Source: Dysidea avara (taxonomy: Eukaryota; Porifera; Demospongiae; Dictyoceratida; Dysideidae). From it: a stretch of DNA of 64,000 bases. A program made the position numbers and the translations under genes. The stretch spans positions 63,004,574-63,068,573 of the forward strand of contig NC_089272.1 in NCBI RefSeq assembly GCF_963678975.1, given 5' to 3'. The notes under the pieces are model-generated. The model did not search any database. It worked only from the letters and a program-made list of their open reading frames with translations, and was not told where the DNA came from. This document shows positions 10,947-22,925 of the stretch, in pieces; position 1 is the first letter of the stretch, and every line of letters begins with the position of its first letter.

Positions 10947-11354
10947 GGGATGCACTGATACCACTTTTTACCTACTGATCCGATACCAATACATGTTTAG
11001 TGGAAAATTGGCCGATACTGATACTTTGCCAAATTGTTTTTAAGAAACAGCCAGTATCCCCACTGTTTTATAAGCCAACTTACTTAAAATACGCTTGCAA
11101 ATGTCTTTATAGCACTGCTTGTTGGATTTGTGGACATCATGCATTGATTTGTGGTGTTCAATCAGCACGTATGGCTTCAATAAATCTTGTGGCTTACTTT
11201 TCATTCAATTGTACTAACAATCATAATCACTCCCTACATATACCACCATCTTGAAAAACAATTAAATGATGTCATCCAAAAGTATCAGTTATGGTATCAG
11301 AGCCACTTAAACCATGGCCAATACCGATAAAAATTTCAGTATCGAAGCATCCCT
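10947..11354. mobile_element. hAT-like MITE
   Basis: The ends are inverted: GGGATGCACTGATAC at left and GGGATGCTTCGATAC (reverse complement) at right. The interior has repeated CCGATAC/GTATCGG text. About 408 bp, no transposase. No clear target duplication is visible because the left flank is a GT repeat. Confidence 0.65.
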
Positions 11355-11742
11355 AGCAAACCCCCTACAATTCAGCCTACAAGCTAATGAGGAATATCCC
11401 CATTAACCACTTACAGTGCACTTTTATATATATACTCAACTTTGAGGTCTTGCAATAATAATAATTTAAAATAAGGATGTCCCCAATTTTCAATACTACT
11501 ATACACATCTTACATTGGCGCAATTAAAATATCTTAAATTTAAAAATGAGGTATGGTTAGTATAAGTAATCACACACATATATGGGTGCAATTAGGAAAT
11601 ACCTGTACATTTATTTATTGATTAGAAAAACACTTAGGGGTCACATGCTAATGTACAATTACAGTAATGATCTAAGTATGACCTTAAAGTTTCTATGTCA
11701 ATTTCATGTATATCAGGGTAGGGTAGAGAAATCCATTTAATA
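11355..11742. repeat. Diverged repeat shared with 14665-14825
   Basis: About 11448-11605 matches 14665-14825 (shared text such as AATCACACACATAT and GGCGCAATTAAAA). No coding sequence. Confidence 0.5.
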
Positions 11743-13491
11743 GGGCGTCACTATTCAGTGGACTGGACTACTGGACTGGAACACTGGACTGGACTACTGG
11801 ACTGACATATTTTTGGTTTTTGCACATTCTATGGTTGGATTTACGGAGTCTTGCTAGTAAGAACTCTTTGGGCACCTGCAGCCCACTTCTAAACGCTTCT
11901 AAACACTGAAGACAAACAGTGGAATATGCGAAAACTGTCTCTTAATAATTTCGCTACTGTTCATTATGCCACTATACAACACTTATTCCTTACCTGGTGT
12001 GTAGTAATGCTGCAGGCAGTGCAGGGAATTCCGGTAGTGAATGTGACAGCAATAGTTAACCAGCAATCAACTAGCCAGTAGACAATATCCTTCAAGATAT
12101 ATCCTTAGAGCAAGCTTGAGGAGCAAGCTTGAGGAGCAAGCTAGTCTCATTAGTCTTGCTCTCACTAGTCTCGCTGTTTCAGGGGTGTAACTAATCACTG
12201 GACTGGAACACTGGACTGGACTACTGGACTGGACTACTGGACTGGACTACTGGACTGACATATTTTCGGTTTTTACACATTCTGAGGTTGGTTTTATTGA
12301 GTCTTGCTAGCCAAGGGCCTTCAGAAAACTTGCAGTCTGCTACTAAAATGATGAGTGTGAGGAGTGGAGTAAGCAAAAACTTACTTCCAGTGATTTCACC
12401 TATTATGTTCTTCTACAGTACATATACTATACTCCTTATCAGTATGCTGCAGGGAATGTGCTAGTTATGGTTAACCAACAATAAAGTCTTAGAGATAGTA
12501 GCAAGCTCTTGTACAATGTTAATAAATTTGGTCACATATTATAGTACACCAACCAGCACATCTAAGAACCAATCATGATAGCAGAAAAACCCTACAGTCG
12601 TACAATGAGTTTGTATATTGCATGTAGGAATGAATTTAACCACAATAGATTATCCTAGGAAGGATAGGTTGTGTCCAGGGGTCTGAGCTATTTAGTGCAA
12701 GGATTCATTGGTAGCACAAATATAGTAAAATGATTTTTGGTTAGCTATTGCTATAATTATTACAATCTCCAAAACACGATACTAAGAAGTGTATAAATGT
12801 TGTAGAGCATAACAATTAGTCGGTTTTAGCTTACTCCACTCCTCACACTCATCATTTTAATAGCAGACTGCAAGTTTTCTGAAGGTCCTCTCAGAATGTG
12901 TAAAAACCAACCTCAGAATGTGTAAAAACCAACCTCAGAATGTGTAAAAACCAAAAATATGTCAGTCCAGTAGTCCAGTCCAGTGTTCCAGTCCAGTAGT
13001 CCAGTCCAGTGATTAGTTACACCCCTGTTTCGGTGTAGGGGCTTATCAAATAAAGATTATAAGCGCCCATGCTGAAAAATCTCTAATTGGTAAGCGCCTG
13101 CACTGACTAGAGAGGTCTGGCCATGCTGGCAAGACTAGCTTGCTCCTCAAGGATATCTCGAAAGGTTGTCTACTGGCTAGTCGATCGCTGGTTAACTATT
13201 GCTGTCATATTCAGTTCCTTGCACTGCCTACAGCATTACTACACACCAGGTAAGGAATAAGTGTTGTATAGTGGCATAATGAACAGTAGCGAAAATATTA
13301 AGAGACAGTTTTCGCATATTCCACTGTTTGTCTTCAGTATTTAGAAGTGGGCTGCAGGTACCCAAAGGGTTCTTACTAGCAAGACTCAATAAAACCAACC
13401 TCAGAATGTGTAAAAACCAAAAATATGTCAGTCCAGTAGTCCAGTCCAGTGTTCCAGTCCAGTAGTCCAGTCCACTGAATAGTAACCCCCC
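11743..13491. mobile_element. Outer foldback element, GGACTGGACT ends
   Basis: The inverted arms are about 390 bp (about 11743-12135 and 13105-13491). Termini carry tandem GGACTGGACTACT repeats after GGGCGTCACTATTCAG. The 8-bp repeat ATTTAATA (10 bp CATTTAATAG if extended) flanks it at 11735-11742 and 13492-13499. The right half of the core includes a GGTCTGGCCATGC and TTATAAGCGCC segment related to the Mutator-like family at 40618 and 49758. Non-coding. A second, related foldback element is inserted in its middle. Confidence 0.8.
12180..13027. mobile_element. Inner foldback element nested in outer one
   Basis: The ends CAGGGGTGTAACTAATCACT are perfectly inverted at 13027 and are followed by GGACTGGA tandem repeats and arms of about 190 bp (12180-12372 and 12835-13027). 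Flanks can be read as TGTTTCAG/TGTTTCGG (8 bp, one mismatch, if the element begins at GGGG) or TTT. It shares GGACT repeats and some core text with the outer element, so a relative jumped into it. Right-end text GTGTAAAAACCAACCTCAGA is triplicated near 12896-12950. Confidence 0.75.
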
Positions 13492-13679
13492 ATTTAATAG
13501 TTGTCATGGGAAAAGAAGAGCTACAGTAAATTTCTATGCTGGGGTGGTAGTGAGAGAATTTTAGTTGATGATTAGCTCTGTTGTTTGGAAAAGATGGAGG
13601 AACAATAAGCAGGTTGTTCAGTAATTTAAATAAAAAGAATTAGTCTATTATTTCTACGTCGATCTTGTAGAGTTAGCAA

Positions 13680-14125
13680 ATTTAACTGGTGTAGGACTGT
13701 GGTGATGCTGTCACAGTGATCTCTTTGCATGGGTTGTTTGTAACAAACCGTGCAGCCCTAGTTTGGATCAATTCGAGTTGATTGATTGCATTGTGATGGC
13801 GAGGGTCCCATATGGAGGAGAAATAATCAAGCATTGGCAGAACCAGTTGTTCATGAAGATGTCTTGGAAGGTTGTACATATTACGTTTAAGGAATCCCAG
13901 TATGTGGTTGGCTTTGTGTGGCAGAGTGTTTCAATGTGAGGATGCCAAGATAGCTTATGATCTAATGCTATACCTAAATATGGATGATGAGAAACAGTGT
14001 TCAGTGTAGTACTATTCATGGTATATTCAGAAGAACTTATGTTCCATTTTAAAGTTGCTCGCAAGTAACAGCAAAAATTATACAAGGCAAAGCCAAGTGC
14101 TATTTTGGCTGTTACGAGCACAATT
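13680..14125 (-). pseudogene. LINE reverse transcriptase C-terminal fragment
   Basis: Two overlapping frames together cover the thumb and C-terminal region of a non-LTR reverse transcriptase: HHPYLGIALDHKLSWHPHIE, then LPRHLHEQLVLPMLDY, SSIWDPRHHNAIN and IQTRAARFV, matching the same block in the LINEs at 41.7 and 48.3 kb (YLGV-D-LSW-HI; EYA-VWDP; VQRRAAR). At least one frameshift lies near 13880. No YADD box is left; 5' and 3' truncated. Confidence 0.8.
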
Positions 14126-15360
14126 ATTCCATGGACACAAAAATGCGTGTGATTATCTACTAATTCTACTAATCACACACAAATGCTGACCTGGTTAACC
14201 TACTGACCTAAAGAGTAGTCAGGATGGGACCCATATGTGACACAGTTAAATTATTCACAAAAATCTATATTTAAAAAGTCCACAAGTTCCTGCACATATA
14301 GATTATACAGTGATACAGACTGAAAGAAAATCTATTATAGGAAGATTACCTGCAAGAAATGAGTAGATACCAAAGAATATTTTATCAATGATCAATGAGT
14401 GGCATGTAAGTCTATAGCAAACAACCGTACAGCAAAAGTTTCCATAAGTGGATGCCAAACTAGTTGCTTACAACCAGAAACAAGGGAGTAGTCCCCCCCC
14501 CCCCCCCTCCTCCCAATTTCTCTGTCCCTGCTACAAGACAGCAAGTCACATTCTCAGATAGTGGGTAGGCTTCCACCGATACAGAAAAATACCTACCGAT
14601 CCAATACCAATACCAATCGTAGCAGTAAATTTTGCCAACACAGATACCAATAATTGCCATAATTGTCTTGTACTTGTAATAATAAGAATGTCCCTAATTC
14701 AATACTACTGAACACATCATAACATATATTTACATTAGCGCAATTAAAACACCTTAATTTAAAAATGAAGTAGGGTTCATATAGTAATCACACACATATG
14801 AGTGCAATTAGGGAATAACTGTACAAGTAATGGCGAAAATTGAGCAAGACAAAGCCAAGTGCTTTTTGGTAGTTACGAGTACAATTATTCCATTAATACA
14901 CGAAAATATGTGTGATCACCTACTAATTCTACTAATCAAACACATTTGCTGACCTGTTTAAATACTGACCATATAGCAATCAGGATAGGACCCAAATCTG
15001 ACCCATATGTCACACAGTTTAGGTAATTTGCCAAGATTAAATTTAAAGTCACAAGTTCCCAGTTCACATATAGATTATACAGTGATACAGACAATAACTA
15101 TGCCATTACACTGTAGGAAGGTTACCTGCAAGAAACAAGTAGCTACCAAACTTTTATCAATGATCGATAAGTGGGCATAGCTCTATGAAAGTCTACAGGC
15201 AGCTACTGTACAGCAAAATCCACAATTCCCATAATTGGGCTCACTTGATGCAAAACTAGTTACAACCAGAAACAAGGGAACAGTTATTCCCCCCCCCCCC
15301 CTCCCCATCCCATTGCAAAACACATTCTCAGATAGTGGGCATGGCTCCATGTATGTTTGT
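14075..15360. repeat. Direct duplication of a ~500 bp unit
   Basis: 14075-14570 and 14836-15360 align in direct orientation (shared AAAGCCAAGTGC, CTACTAATTCTACTAATCA, ATAGATTATACAGTGATACA, CCAGAAACAAGGGA followed by a C tract, and CACATTCTCAGATAGTGGG). Between them is the repeat also found at 11448. The 5' 50 bp overlaps the LINE fragment. Non-coding. Confidence 0.7.
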
Positions 15361-15392
15361 TGTCTATACACAATTGAATTTCCTTCAGCACA

Positions 15393-16020
15393 AATAATAG
15401 TTAGACGTCAAGAACCAGGGTTCTACGGGATTTAGAAAACTTGAAGGCCCTGGGCTGTAGCGCCCGAGCGCAGCGAGGGCGCTACTAAGGGCCTGAGGGT
15501 TTTCTAAATCCCGTAGAACCCAGTGGTTCTTGACGTCTAACTTATTTAGACTACAACTCGTTATTGTACCTTGAGTTGACAGCTGCTTGTAAACGAGAAA
15601 AGTATGGCTAATTACTAGAAACAAGCCCTCTACACCTCCCTACATGGCTGGACCTTTGCTACCCGTTTAAACGCCCATGCGTTGTCAATGTTACAGGCGC
15701 GTGCTATGTATCAAAGTACTGGACTCGGCGACTGGACTACAACTCATTGTTGCTGTTGTTGTGCCTCGACAGCTGCTTGTAAGCTAGTAATGTAGTGTTG
15801 ATTAGTACAAACAAGCCCATTACACCTCCCTCTAATTCAGTACGGCTGTTACTAGCCATTTAAATGCCAACACGTTGCCAATGTTTACAGGCACGTAATT
15901 ATCGTGTTTCGTATCGCCTCAGAGCGTGGTCTCTATTGGACATGAGCGTGGCTCTACGAGATTTAGAGACCACGTTTTCAGCCAATCAAATTTCAGTATC
16001 AAACTTGTTGTAGTAGTCTA
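15393..16020 (+). mobile_element. Interspersed repeat, copy B
   Basis: A second copy of the element at 1277-2278, including the GGGTTCTACGGGATTTAG hairpin and CGTGGTCTCTA inverted repeat, without the 367-bp hAT insertion. It provides the empty-site reference for that insertion. Confidence 0.75.
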
Positions 16021-16101
16021 ATTGAACTTAGAAGATAGTAAAGCAGATGACCTGGACAAAATGCGATTCGGACAATCTGCGACCCACTTAAAATGCTGAC
16101 A

Positions 16102-16337
16102 TTATGAGATGGTCTTATTAATGAGGTCATGAAGTACACCTTAGCTATGTTTGGGACCTACTTGACATGGTCACTATAATGAGGTGGTCTTAATGAGGTC
16201 ATGAAGTACACCTTAGCTATGTTTGGGACCTACTTGACATGGTCACTATAATGAGGTGGTCTTATTAATGAGGTCATGAAGTACACCTTAGCTATGTTTG
16301 GGACCTACTCGACATAGTCACTATAATGAGGTGGTCA
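16102..16337. repeat. Tandem repeat, ~80 bp x 3
   Basis: Three head-to-tail units containing AAGTACACCTTAGCTATGTT and GGTCACTATAATGAGGTGG, nearly identical apart from a short indel (TTATTAATGAGG versus TTAATGAGG). Recent local amplification. Confidence 0.9.
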
Positions 16338-17150
16338 CATTGCAAATTTAAGTGCCAAAGTATAATGCATAATCACTTGTGACTTACTACTACTGTACAT
16401 CTTTGCTTCCAGACACAGAGAGGCTTCGAGTAGCGTTTATCTATTTATAAGCACATGTGCAGAGGATAAGACTAGCAAGCAACAGAGTACCATATACCAT
16501 AATTATTCTGTTGTACACATGCTATAAAAATCTAATGCATACTCACAGAGATTCAGCTGGCATTCCCCAACTTAGCCTTGCAACCCAGGACCTTAGTAGG
16601 TGTAAGCGCTTGCGCCTTATACTGAAAGCTGAGTGCTCCTGGATCTGGCCTACAACAGTAAACTAGGGTAGATCTCTACAATTACACACTGCATTATATA
16701 TCTAGAGCACTTGTACAGCAGTATATTATCTATAATACTTGTAGCGTGCTAATCAATCCTCCACACATGCGCTTATAAATGGATAAGTGTTACACGAAGA
16801 CCATGTCTGGTAAGTGGCACCAAATTCACCTGAATTGTCGTTATTAAAATTTTTACCATTAACCTACCATCACAGCCATTTCTTGGCCGCCACCTTGGAT
16901 TTCACATCTTTTTTCACTATAGCCTTCCTGAGGGCCACACTCTTTTTTTTATAGCTTGGCTGTTTTGGATTAAATTTCAATTTTTTTTTTGTATACCCCA
17001 AAGCCGGCCTATGGCTGGCTTTAGGGCTTTTTTTAACTTATCTTTTTTTCTTTACCACAGGAAGAAGAAAAAGATGAAGGAGATTTTAAATACTTTAACT
17101 AATTCAGATTTTATCAGTAAATGTACAAATTATATATACATTTATTACAT
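16338..17150. repeat. Repeat family shared with 63.8 kb
   Basis: About 16870-17045 matches 63808-63990 (GCCATTTCTTGGCCGCCAC, TAGCTTGGCTGTTTT, CCTATGGCTGGCTTT). 16338-16870 is anonymous. No gene recognised. Confidence 0.55.
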
Positions 17151-19000
17151 CTCAATTAATCCCTACAGATAATGGGTGACTTGAAATGTACCTGAACTCT
17201 CTACAGGGTGATTTGCTTGTAGACGAACTCTCTACAGGATTCTCTCTACAGGGTAAATTGTTTCTCTCTGCAGGGTTATCTGTTTGTAGATGAACTCTCT
17301 ACAGGGTGACTTGAAATGTACCTGAACTCTCTACAGGGTGATTTGCTTGTAGACGAACTCTCTACAGGATTCTCTCTACAGGGTAAATTGTTTCTCTCTG
17401 CAGGGTTATCTGTTTGTAGATGAACTCTCTACAGGGTGATTTTGTTTGTAGCTGAACTCTCTACAAAGTGATTTGTTTCTTACTGAATTCTCTACAGGGT
17501 TACTTTGTCTCCAAAGGGTGATTCATTTTTGTAGCTTAACTCTTTACAGGATGACTTGTTTCTAGCTGAACTCTCTACAAGGTGATTTGTTTGTAGCTGA
17601 ACTCTCTACAAGGTAACTTCTTCTAGGTGATCTTTCTACAGGGCGATTTGTTTGTAGCTGAACTCTCTACAAGGTGATACTTCTAGCTAATCTCTCTACA
17701 GAATGACTTGTTTCCAACTGAACTCTCTACAGGGTGGCCTGTTCATAGCTGAACTTTCTACTGGGTGATTTATTTGCAGCTGAACTCTCTACATGATGGT
17801 TTCTTTGTAGCTGAACTCTCTACAAGGTACCTTCTTCCATAGCTGATCTTTCTACAGTGCGATTTGTTTGTAGCTAAATTCTCTACAGGGTGATTTATTT
17901 GCAGCTGAACTCTCTACAAGGTGATTTCTTCTAGCTGAACTCTCTACAGGGTGATCTTTTCGTAGCTGCAGGGTAATTTTTTTTTTTTTTTTTGCAACTG
18001 AACTCTCTGCATGATAGTTATTTTTTGTAGCTGAACTCTCTACAAGGTGACTTCTTCTAGCTGAACTCTCTACAGGGTGATTTGTTTGCAGCCGAACTTG
18101 CTATATGTGACCATCTCAGCAAAAACCCGACTTGCGAAGAAGGAAGACTCAAATCGAGCAAAATTATATACCATCGTATTCGCCTGTTCATGGAGAGTTA
18201 GAAAATCTTTGTTTCGTTTCTGTAGCTTCAATGGTATGCGTGTCACGTATGTTTGTTTACGATGCGGTAAACGTAAACAAGACTGTCATCGTTTCTTCTA
18301 CCAAACCGCTTTCATATCCATATGTGCAAGTGTCTACAGGACTAACACTATACCTTGGCTGATGTACTGATCCATGGTGAACATTTTAAGCCAAATTGCA
18401 ACACTGTAGACTAATCCAAACAGAAGTTACGACTGCGAATGTAAGCGCCTGTAGTTTATTTTCAGTATAGTCACTGTACAAATCGATTATCTTACTCTTC
18501 CTACTGGCTAGTGCTATAATTTCGAAACTACACACCACAGAAGGCTGACACTTTGGTGATCCATTCCTTGAACACTGCTAATAATGCTAAGTGAATAAAA
18601 ACAATTCTTTTAATTGTGCGAACAAGTCGGGTTTTTGCTGAGACGGTCACATATGGTAGTTTCTTTGTAGCTGAACTCTCTCTACAAGGTGTCTTCTTCT
18701 AGCTGATCTCTTTACAGGGTGATTTGTTTGTAACTGAACTCTCTACAGGGTGATCTGTTCATAGCTGAACTCTCTACAGGGTGATTTGTTTGCAGCTAAA
18801 CTCTCTACATGATGGCTTCTTTGCAGCTGAACTCTCTACAAGGTGACTTCTTCTAGCTAATCTCTCTACAGGGTGACTTGTTTCTAGGTGAACTCTCTAC
18901 AAGGGTGACTTGCTTTTAGCTGAATTGTCAATAAGATTAACTGGTTGTAGATGAACTCTCTACAAAATAACTTGCAATGTAATATAATTCTAAGTTATAA
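17150..19000. repeat. Satellite array, ~28-31 bp unit
   Basis: Dozens of units of the form GCTGAACTCTCTACAGGGTG plus ATTTGTTTGTA, with higher-order duplication of about 120 bp near 17185-17425. The array is interrupted at 18106-18651 by an inserted element, after which the same repeat resumes. Confidence 0.95.
18106..18651. mobile_element. TA-flanked TIR element inside the satellite
   Basis: The ends TGTGACCATCTCAGCAAAAA and, inverted, TGTGACCGTCTCAGCAAAAA continue matching for about 29 bp. TA dinucleotides flank it at 18104-18105 and 18652-18653, as expected for Tc1/mariner-type insertion. Without it the satellite unit is continuous. About 546 bp; the open frames within have no transposase motifs, so it is read as non-autonomous. 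Confidence 0.75.
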
Positions 19001-20739
19001 ATGTAGCTGAATGCTCTATTAGGGTGACTGTTCTATTAGAGTATCTCGATCTGGCATTTGCTACATGTAGTTGCCTTTCGAATCATAACTCAGTGATTTG
19101 TATTCCGATTCTTCTGTACTACCGCAAGGACTTTCTATGATGATTATTCCAGCTACATACTGAGTTTCAGCTCATTGCTCTAAGCGGTTTGCCTGGTAGA
19201 TGTGAAAAATAATAGTTTTTTTTATTCATAAAAATTGATCGCGTAATTTTGACACAGGTTGGGTTTTGTGTCATATCTCCATTCCTTTCAAACCACAAAA
19301 AAGCACTCCTACGACGGTTACTCCATGTACATATCAATTTTCAACTCACTCCTCCGAGGGGTTTACCCTGTAGGTGTGACAGACCTTCCACCTTATTTTA
19401 CACAAATAATCGGTCATAACTCCGTGAATGCAGAGTTTATGATAACGTCCGGACACCGGACAAAATCCGGTCAAATTGCATAGATGTCTGACCATAATGC
19501 AATTTGTCCGGACACAGTGTCCCATCAAAGCATAAAGAAGGAGCCTAAGGGCTGAGCTGGCATGCTATCAACAATAACATTCACTTGGTTGCCAGGAGAT
19601 AGTATACATTCTTACAACCCAAGGGAGTGACCATAAATGTACCATTGCCAACCCACTGGTGTACTTTAACCACATAACAGCTGCAGTAAGGCATGTGATG
19701 TCTTACCACTATAATGTTTATTTGCTATGCTACGGTAGACATGTTGGGCATTCATCTCATGTCTGGTCAATTTTGGCAATTGTCCGGCCGATTTTGGTTT
19801 GTCAGGACATTGTGGCAGGACAACAGAGAATTCTTATCATAAGCTCTGGAATGTTCATCGGATTCCTACTAAAGTTGGTACTGAGATCCGCCTTAACGAG
19901 CCCTTTAAGTGCGCCAAATTTCAGTCCAATCCGAGCACGCATTTGTGTTTTATGGCGGATTTTGCGAAGTGTGCAAGAAAAAAAAACAAAGAAATCAAAA
20001 CGAAATTTTGTTCGCTTGGATCTCAAGAATGGCTGGAGCAATTTTCTTCAAATTTGGTATGTAGACTCCCCTAACTGGCCAACAATTCTGTAGAAAATTT
20101 GGTTCTAATTGGATTAGGAATCACAGAGCTACATAGGTGTGAATATTGCATTTTCTTTCTTCCTGTTAATATACTCACAGTGTGGCGCGTCAGCTTCTTG
20201 GGCCACACGACACACTTCCGTGTGTCTTGATGTCTGTGTCCGTGTTTCCCCCATATTCGCCTTTTCCAACCACCCCCTCTTACGTGAGTATGTGCATGAA
20301 TTTTTGACTTGATCTTCAAAGTGGTCATGAATGTAAAGTAATTTAGTAGTTAATTTCACACATTGAAGTACAAGTAATGCATGTATATGGTAAACCCCCT
20401 CCATTCCTAGGACCATAATAAGGTGCTCATATTACAGAAACCATAAAAGTATTTTGGCCCAAAATTATGTGCACCGCTAGAGTGGGAGTATAAACAGGTG
20501 TCCTGGTTTTCAAGGTATTCAGGTATCCCTTTTGAGGAGTTCTGTTGTACGAACCTATGCAGCCACATACCAACTTAAAATAGGGCTAAGTCCACTATGG
20601 TGGGATTCAACTTAATAAAGAAGATATTTCTGATGAAATGGTACATGGTGGTCAGATCTGTAATTTAAAGTCCACCTGTCTAATAAGGACCATTTTTGGA
20701 TTTGCTAGAAAGAGTTGATGCTTTGGTGCTATTTAATAG
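19001..20739. other. Non-coding, conserved-phrase repeat DNA
   Basis: Contains stretches of the style CATAACTCCGTGAATGC and CCAAATTTCAGTCCAATCCG that resemble each other and those at 24.6, 56.4 and 61.1 kb. A set of GTCCGGACA/TGTCCGG boxes lies at 19447-19515. Open frames here are short and overlapping on both strands; none is credible. Confidence 0.4.
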
Positions 20740-20842
20740 TTATACCATGGCCACGAGGGATTATCCTGATACGTATGCCCAAGCTCAAGGGCCACAGGCC
20801 CGAGCATATTTATCAGGCAAATCCCGAGTGGCCATGGTATAA
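20740..20842. repeat. Hairpin repeat
   Basis: Arms TTATACCATGGCCACGAGGG and the complement of CCCGAGTGGCCATGGTATAA, with a GGGCCACAGGCCC loop. Organisation parallels the hairpins at 22788 and 61758. Confidence 0.7.
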
Positions 20843-21859
20843 GTAATATATACCACTCTGGTATGCTCACCTAATAAGCCTTTTCCATATGACGTCACAA
20901 TTAAAGATCGGGGTACTCTAATTTTTTGAGTATTGGATCCTACAGGCGGTACATGAAGATCGATTGTTTGTGTAATCCAGAAAGAATCTATCACAGTAAA
21001 ATTGGCAGGTATGAGTATAATGCTATGAATGGATTGCTACTTACAAAAGTTTCGGCTGGTTTTCTAATTTGAGTGGTAACATTACTCTATTAATGACCTA
21101 GTAACCATACCTGATCGCTGTGCCTCAAATATAGGATTCATTAATCCAGTAATAATGAATCAAATGTTTGCATCATAGGAAACAGTACTTGAAAATATAA
21201 GAGTACCTCAAATAGAAATTAGCGTGACGTCATTATGGAAAAGGCTTATAGGTGAAGAGACAAATCAACATTCAACACATTACTTTTATACAACGGTATC
21301 TAGATATCAATTGTGGGTTTAAATTTGGGCTCTGGTATTCACAAAAAAATGATCGTGGGTGGGTGTTGCTGGTTTTAGTAGTACCATTTCTAACCAAGTA
21401 ACCCAGTTAAGGTTGTCTAAAATAGTCTAAGGTGCTAAAGTAATAATGAAGAGCGACAATGTCTAAGCCATCTTGTCACATGATTGAAATGTGGTATATA
21501 GAAACCATCCCCAACACTATGCAAACAATTATTTAGTGGTGCATAGTAGCTGAACTACATGATGATGACTCATTCAATTATTTTTTATTGAAGAGAATGC
21601 TTGGCCAGCCAAGCCTATATGCTAAACTCAAACCCGCAATGCAAAACTTTAAGTAGCTCAATATAAACAATCAAAGGGAACTGATGCATTGTAATTGCCT
21701 ACGCATCAAAGACATTGTGGCCAGGGCTTTATCACGATATCACCTTAACCACAGGGCGATATCGTGATATCACCCTGTGGTCAGGGCAATATGTGAAATA
21801 TAACCCTGTGGTTTCCTTTGATCTGAGATGATAAAGTGGTATATACATTAATGTACCAC
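20843..21859. other. No supported gene
   Basis: Anonymous except for an ATCACGATATCACC/GGCGATATCGTGATATC inverted repeat near 21730-21770 abutting the element at 21860. Confidence 0.35.
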
Positions 21860-22925
21860 TCTGCGTGGGCAGTTCAAAGGCACCGCCAGTGCCATAATTT
21901 GTATATTGCACTGCTGCAGACCGCAGCGAGTGCATTATAACTTATAATGCACTGGTTGCGGTTTTGTAGACCACAACGAGTGCATTATAAATTATAATGC
22001 ACCGACCACAGTGCAATATACAGATATTGCACTGGCTGCGGTTTTGTGCAGCATAGCACAAGTGCCGGTGGCGAAGACCACTACGACACCTCACCTAATA
22101 GGTGGAAAGACACTTCACAGATCACTCAAATTCTTTTATAGCCTGACATGTAAAGGTCGATTGTGGGCCATAACGTCACCAATACGTATAATGTTTACAA
22201 GCAGCCAATGACGATCGAAAAAGCCAACACGGGTGGCCACAACTCTAGTCTACATATATATAAACGTACTTATATACCTTACTAGTCTGGTGCCATCTTA
22301 GCCTAGATTAAACTGTAGTCCACTTCGACAATGACTCAATAAAACAAATATATTCTAAATAATACTAACTTTTATGTTCGATTGTGGTAACCAGTTTTGT
22401 CATGCCACCTGATTCGAGTTTAGCCAGTGTGAATAGTAAGAATTATACTAGTATCGTTTAGTAGTTAGGTTTTGTTTACTTAAAACGTCTATTTAGCTAC
22501 ATTTTTTCGCTCAAGAGAATCACTATGGCGATTAGTCTGGCGCTTAGTCTATATGGCGATTGAGTGATCATGCTGAGCACTACATGATGAGAGTCGAACA
22601 GCGAATGCAGGTTAGTAATATAACCCATAGCGTACTAGCTTTCAATATCTCAGGTGGCTGCAGTACTGCAGGGGAAACGTCATCGCAACGTCAGGCTTGG
22701 TTACCCACAATCGATGTTAGAAACCTGGCCTTTATAAGTGTTACAGCTGTCTTGTGAGACTCTCCCCACCTATTAGGTGAGTGGTACATAACAGTTATAC
22801 AACGTGCACTCGTGCTCTGCCTGTATAAACGCACTTGCCTTCGGGCCTAACGGCCCTCAGGCTCGTGCGTTTATATCAGGCAGAGCACTCGTGGCCGTTG
22901 TATAACTATATAATATCCTATTAGA
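21860..22925 (+). mobile_element. ~1.07 kb element, copy 1 (inverted copy at 61.8 kb)
   Basis: Matches 61750-62815 in inverted orientation throughout. The left part has repeated AGTGCATTATAACTTATAATG boxes; the right end is a hairpin (22788-22915; GTTATACAACG...CGTTGTATAAC). Two open frames (22011-22211 and 22560-22757) are preserved in both copies, with a TGACGT box and TATAAA near the first. No family is recognised for either frame; they may be incidental to recent duplication. Confidence 0.75.

Noticed and set aside
18077..18370. 97-codon ORF with Cys-rich text
   Set aside because: It straddles the boundary between satellite and inserted element and overlaps another frame; no transposase motifs.
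17150..19000. CRISPR-like array
   Set aside because: The repeats are diverged tandem satellite units without unique spacers, in an animal genome.
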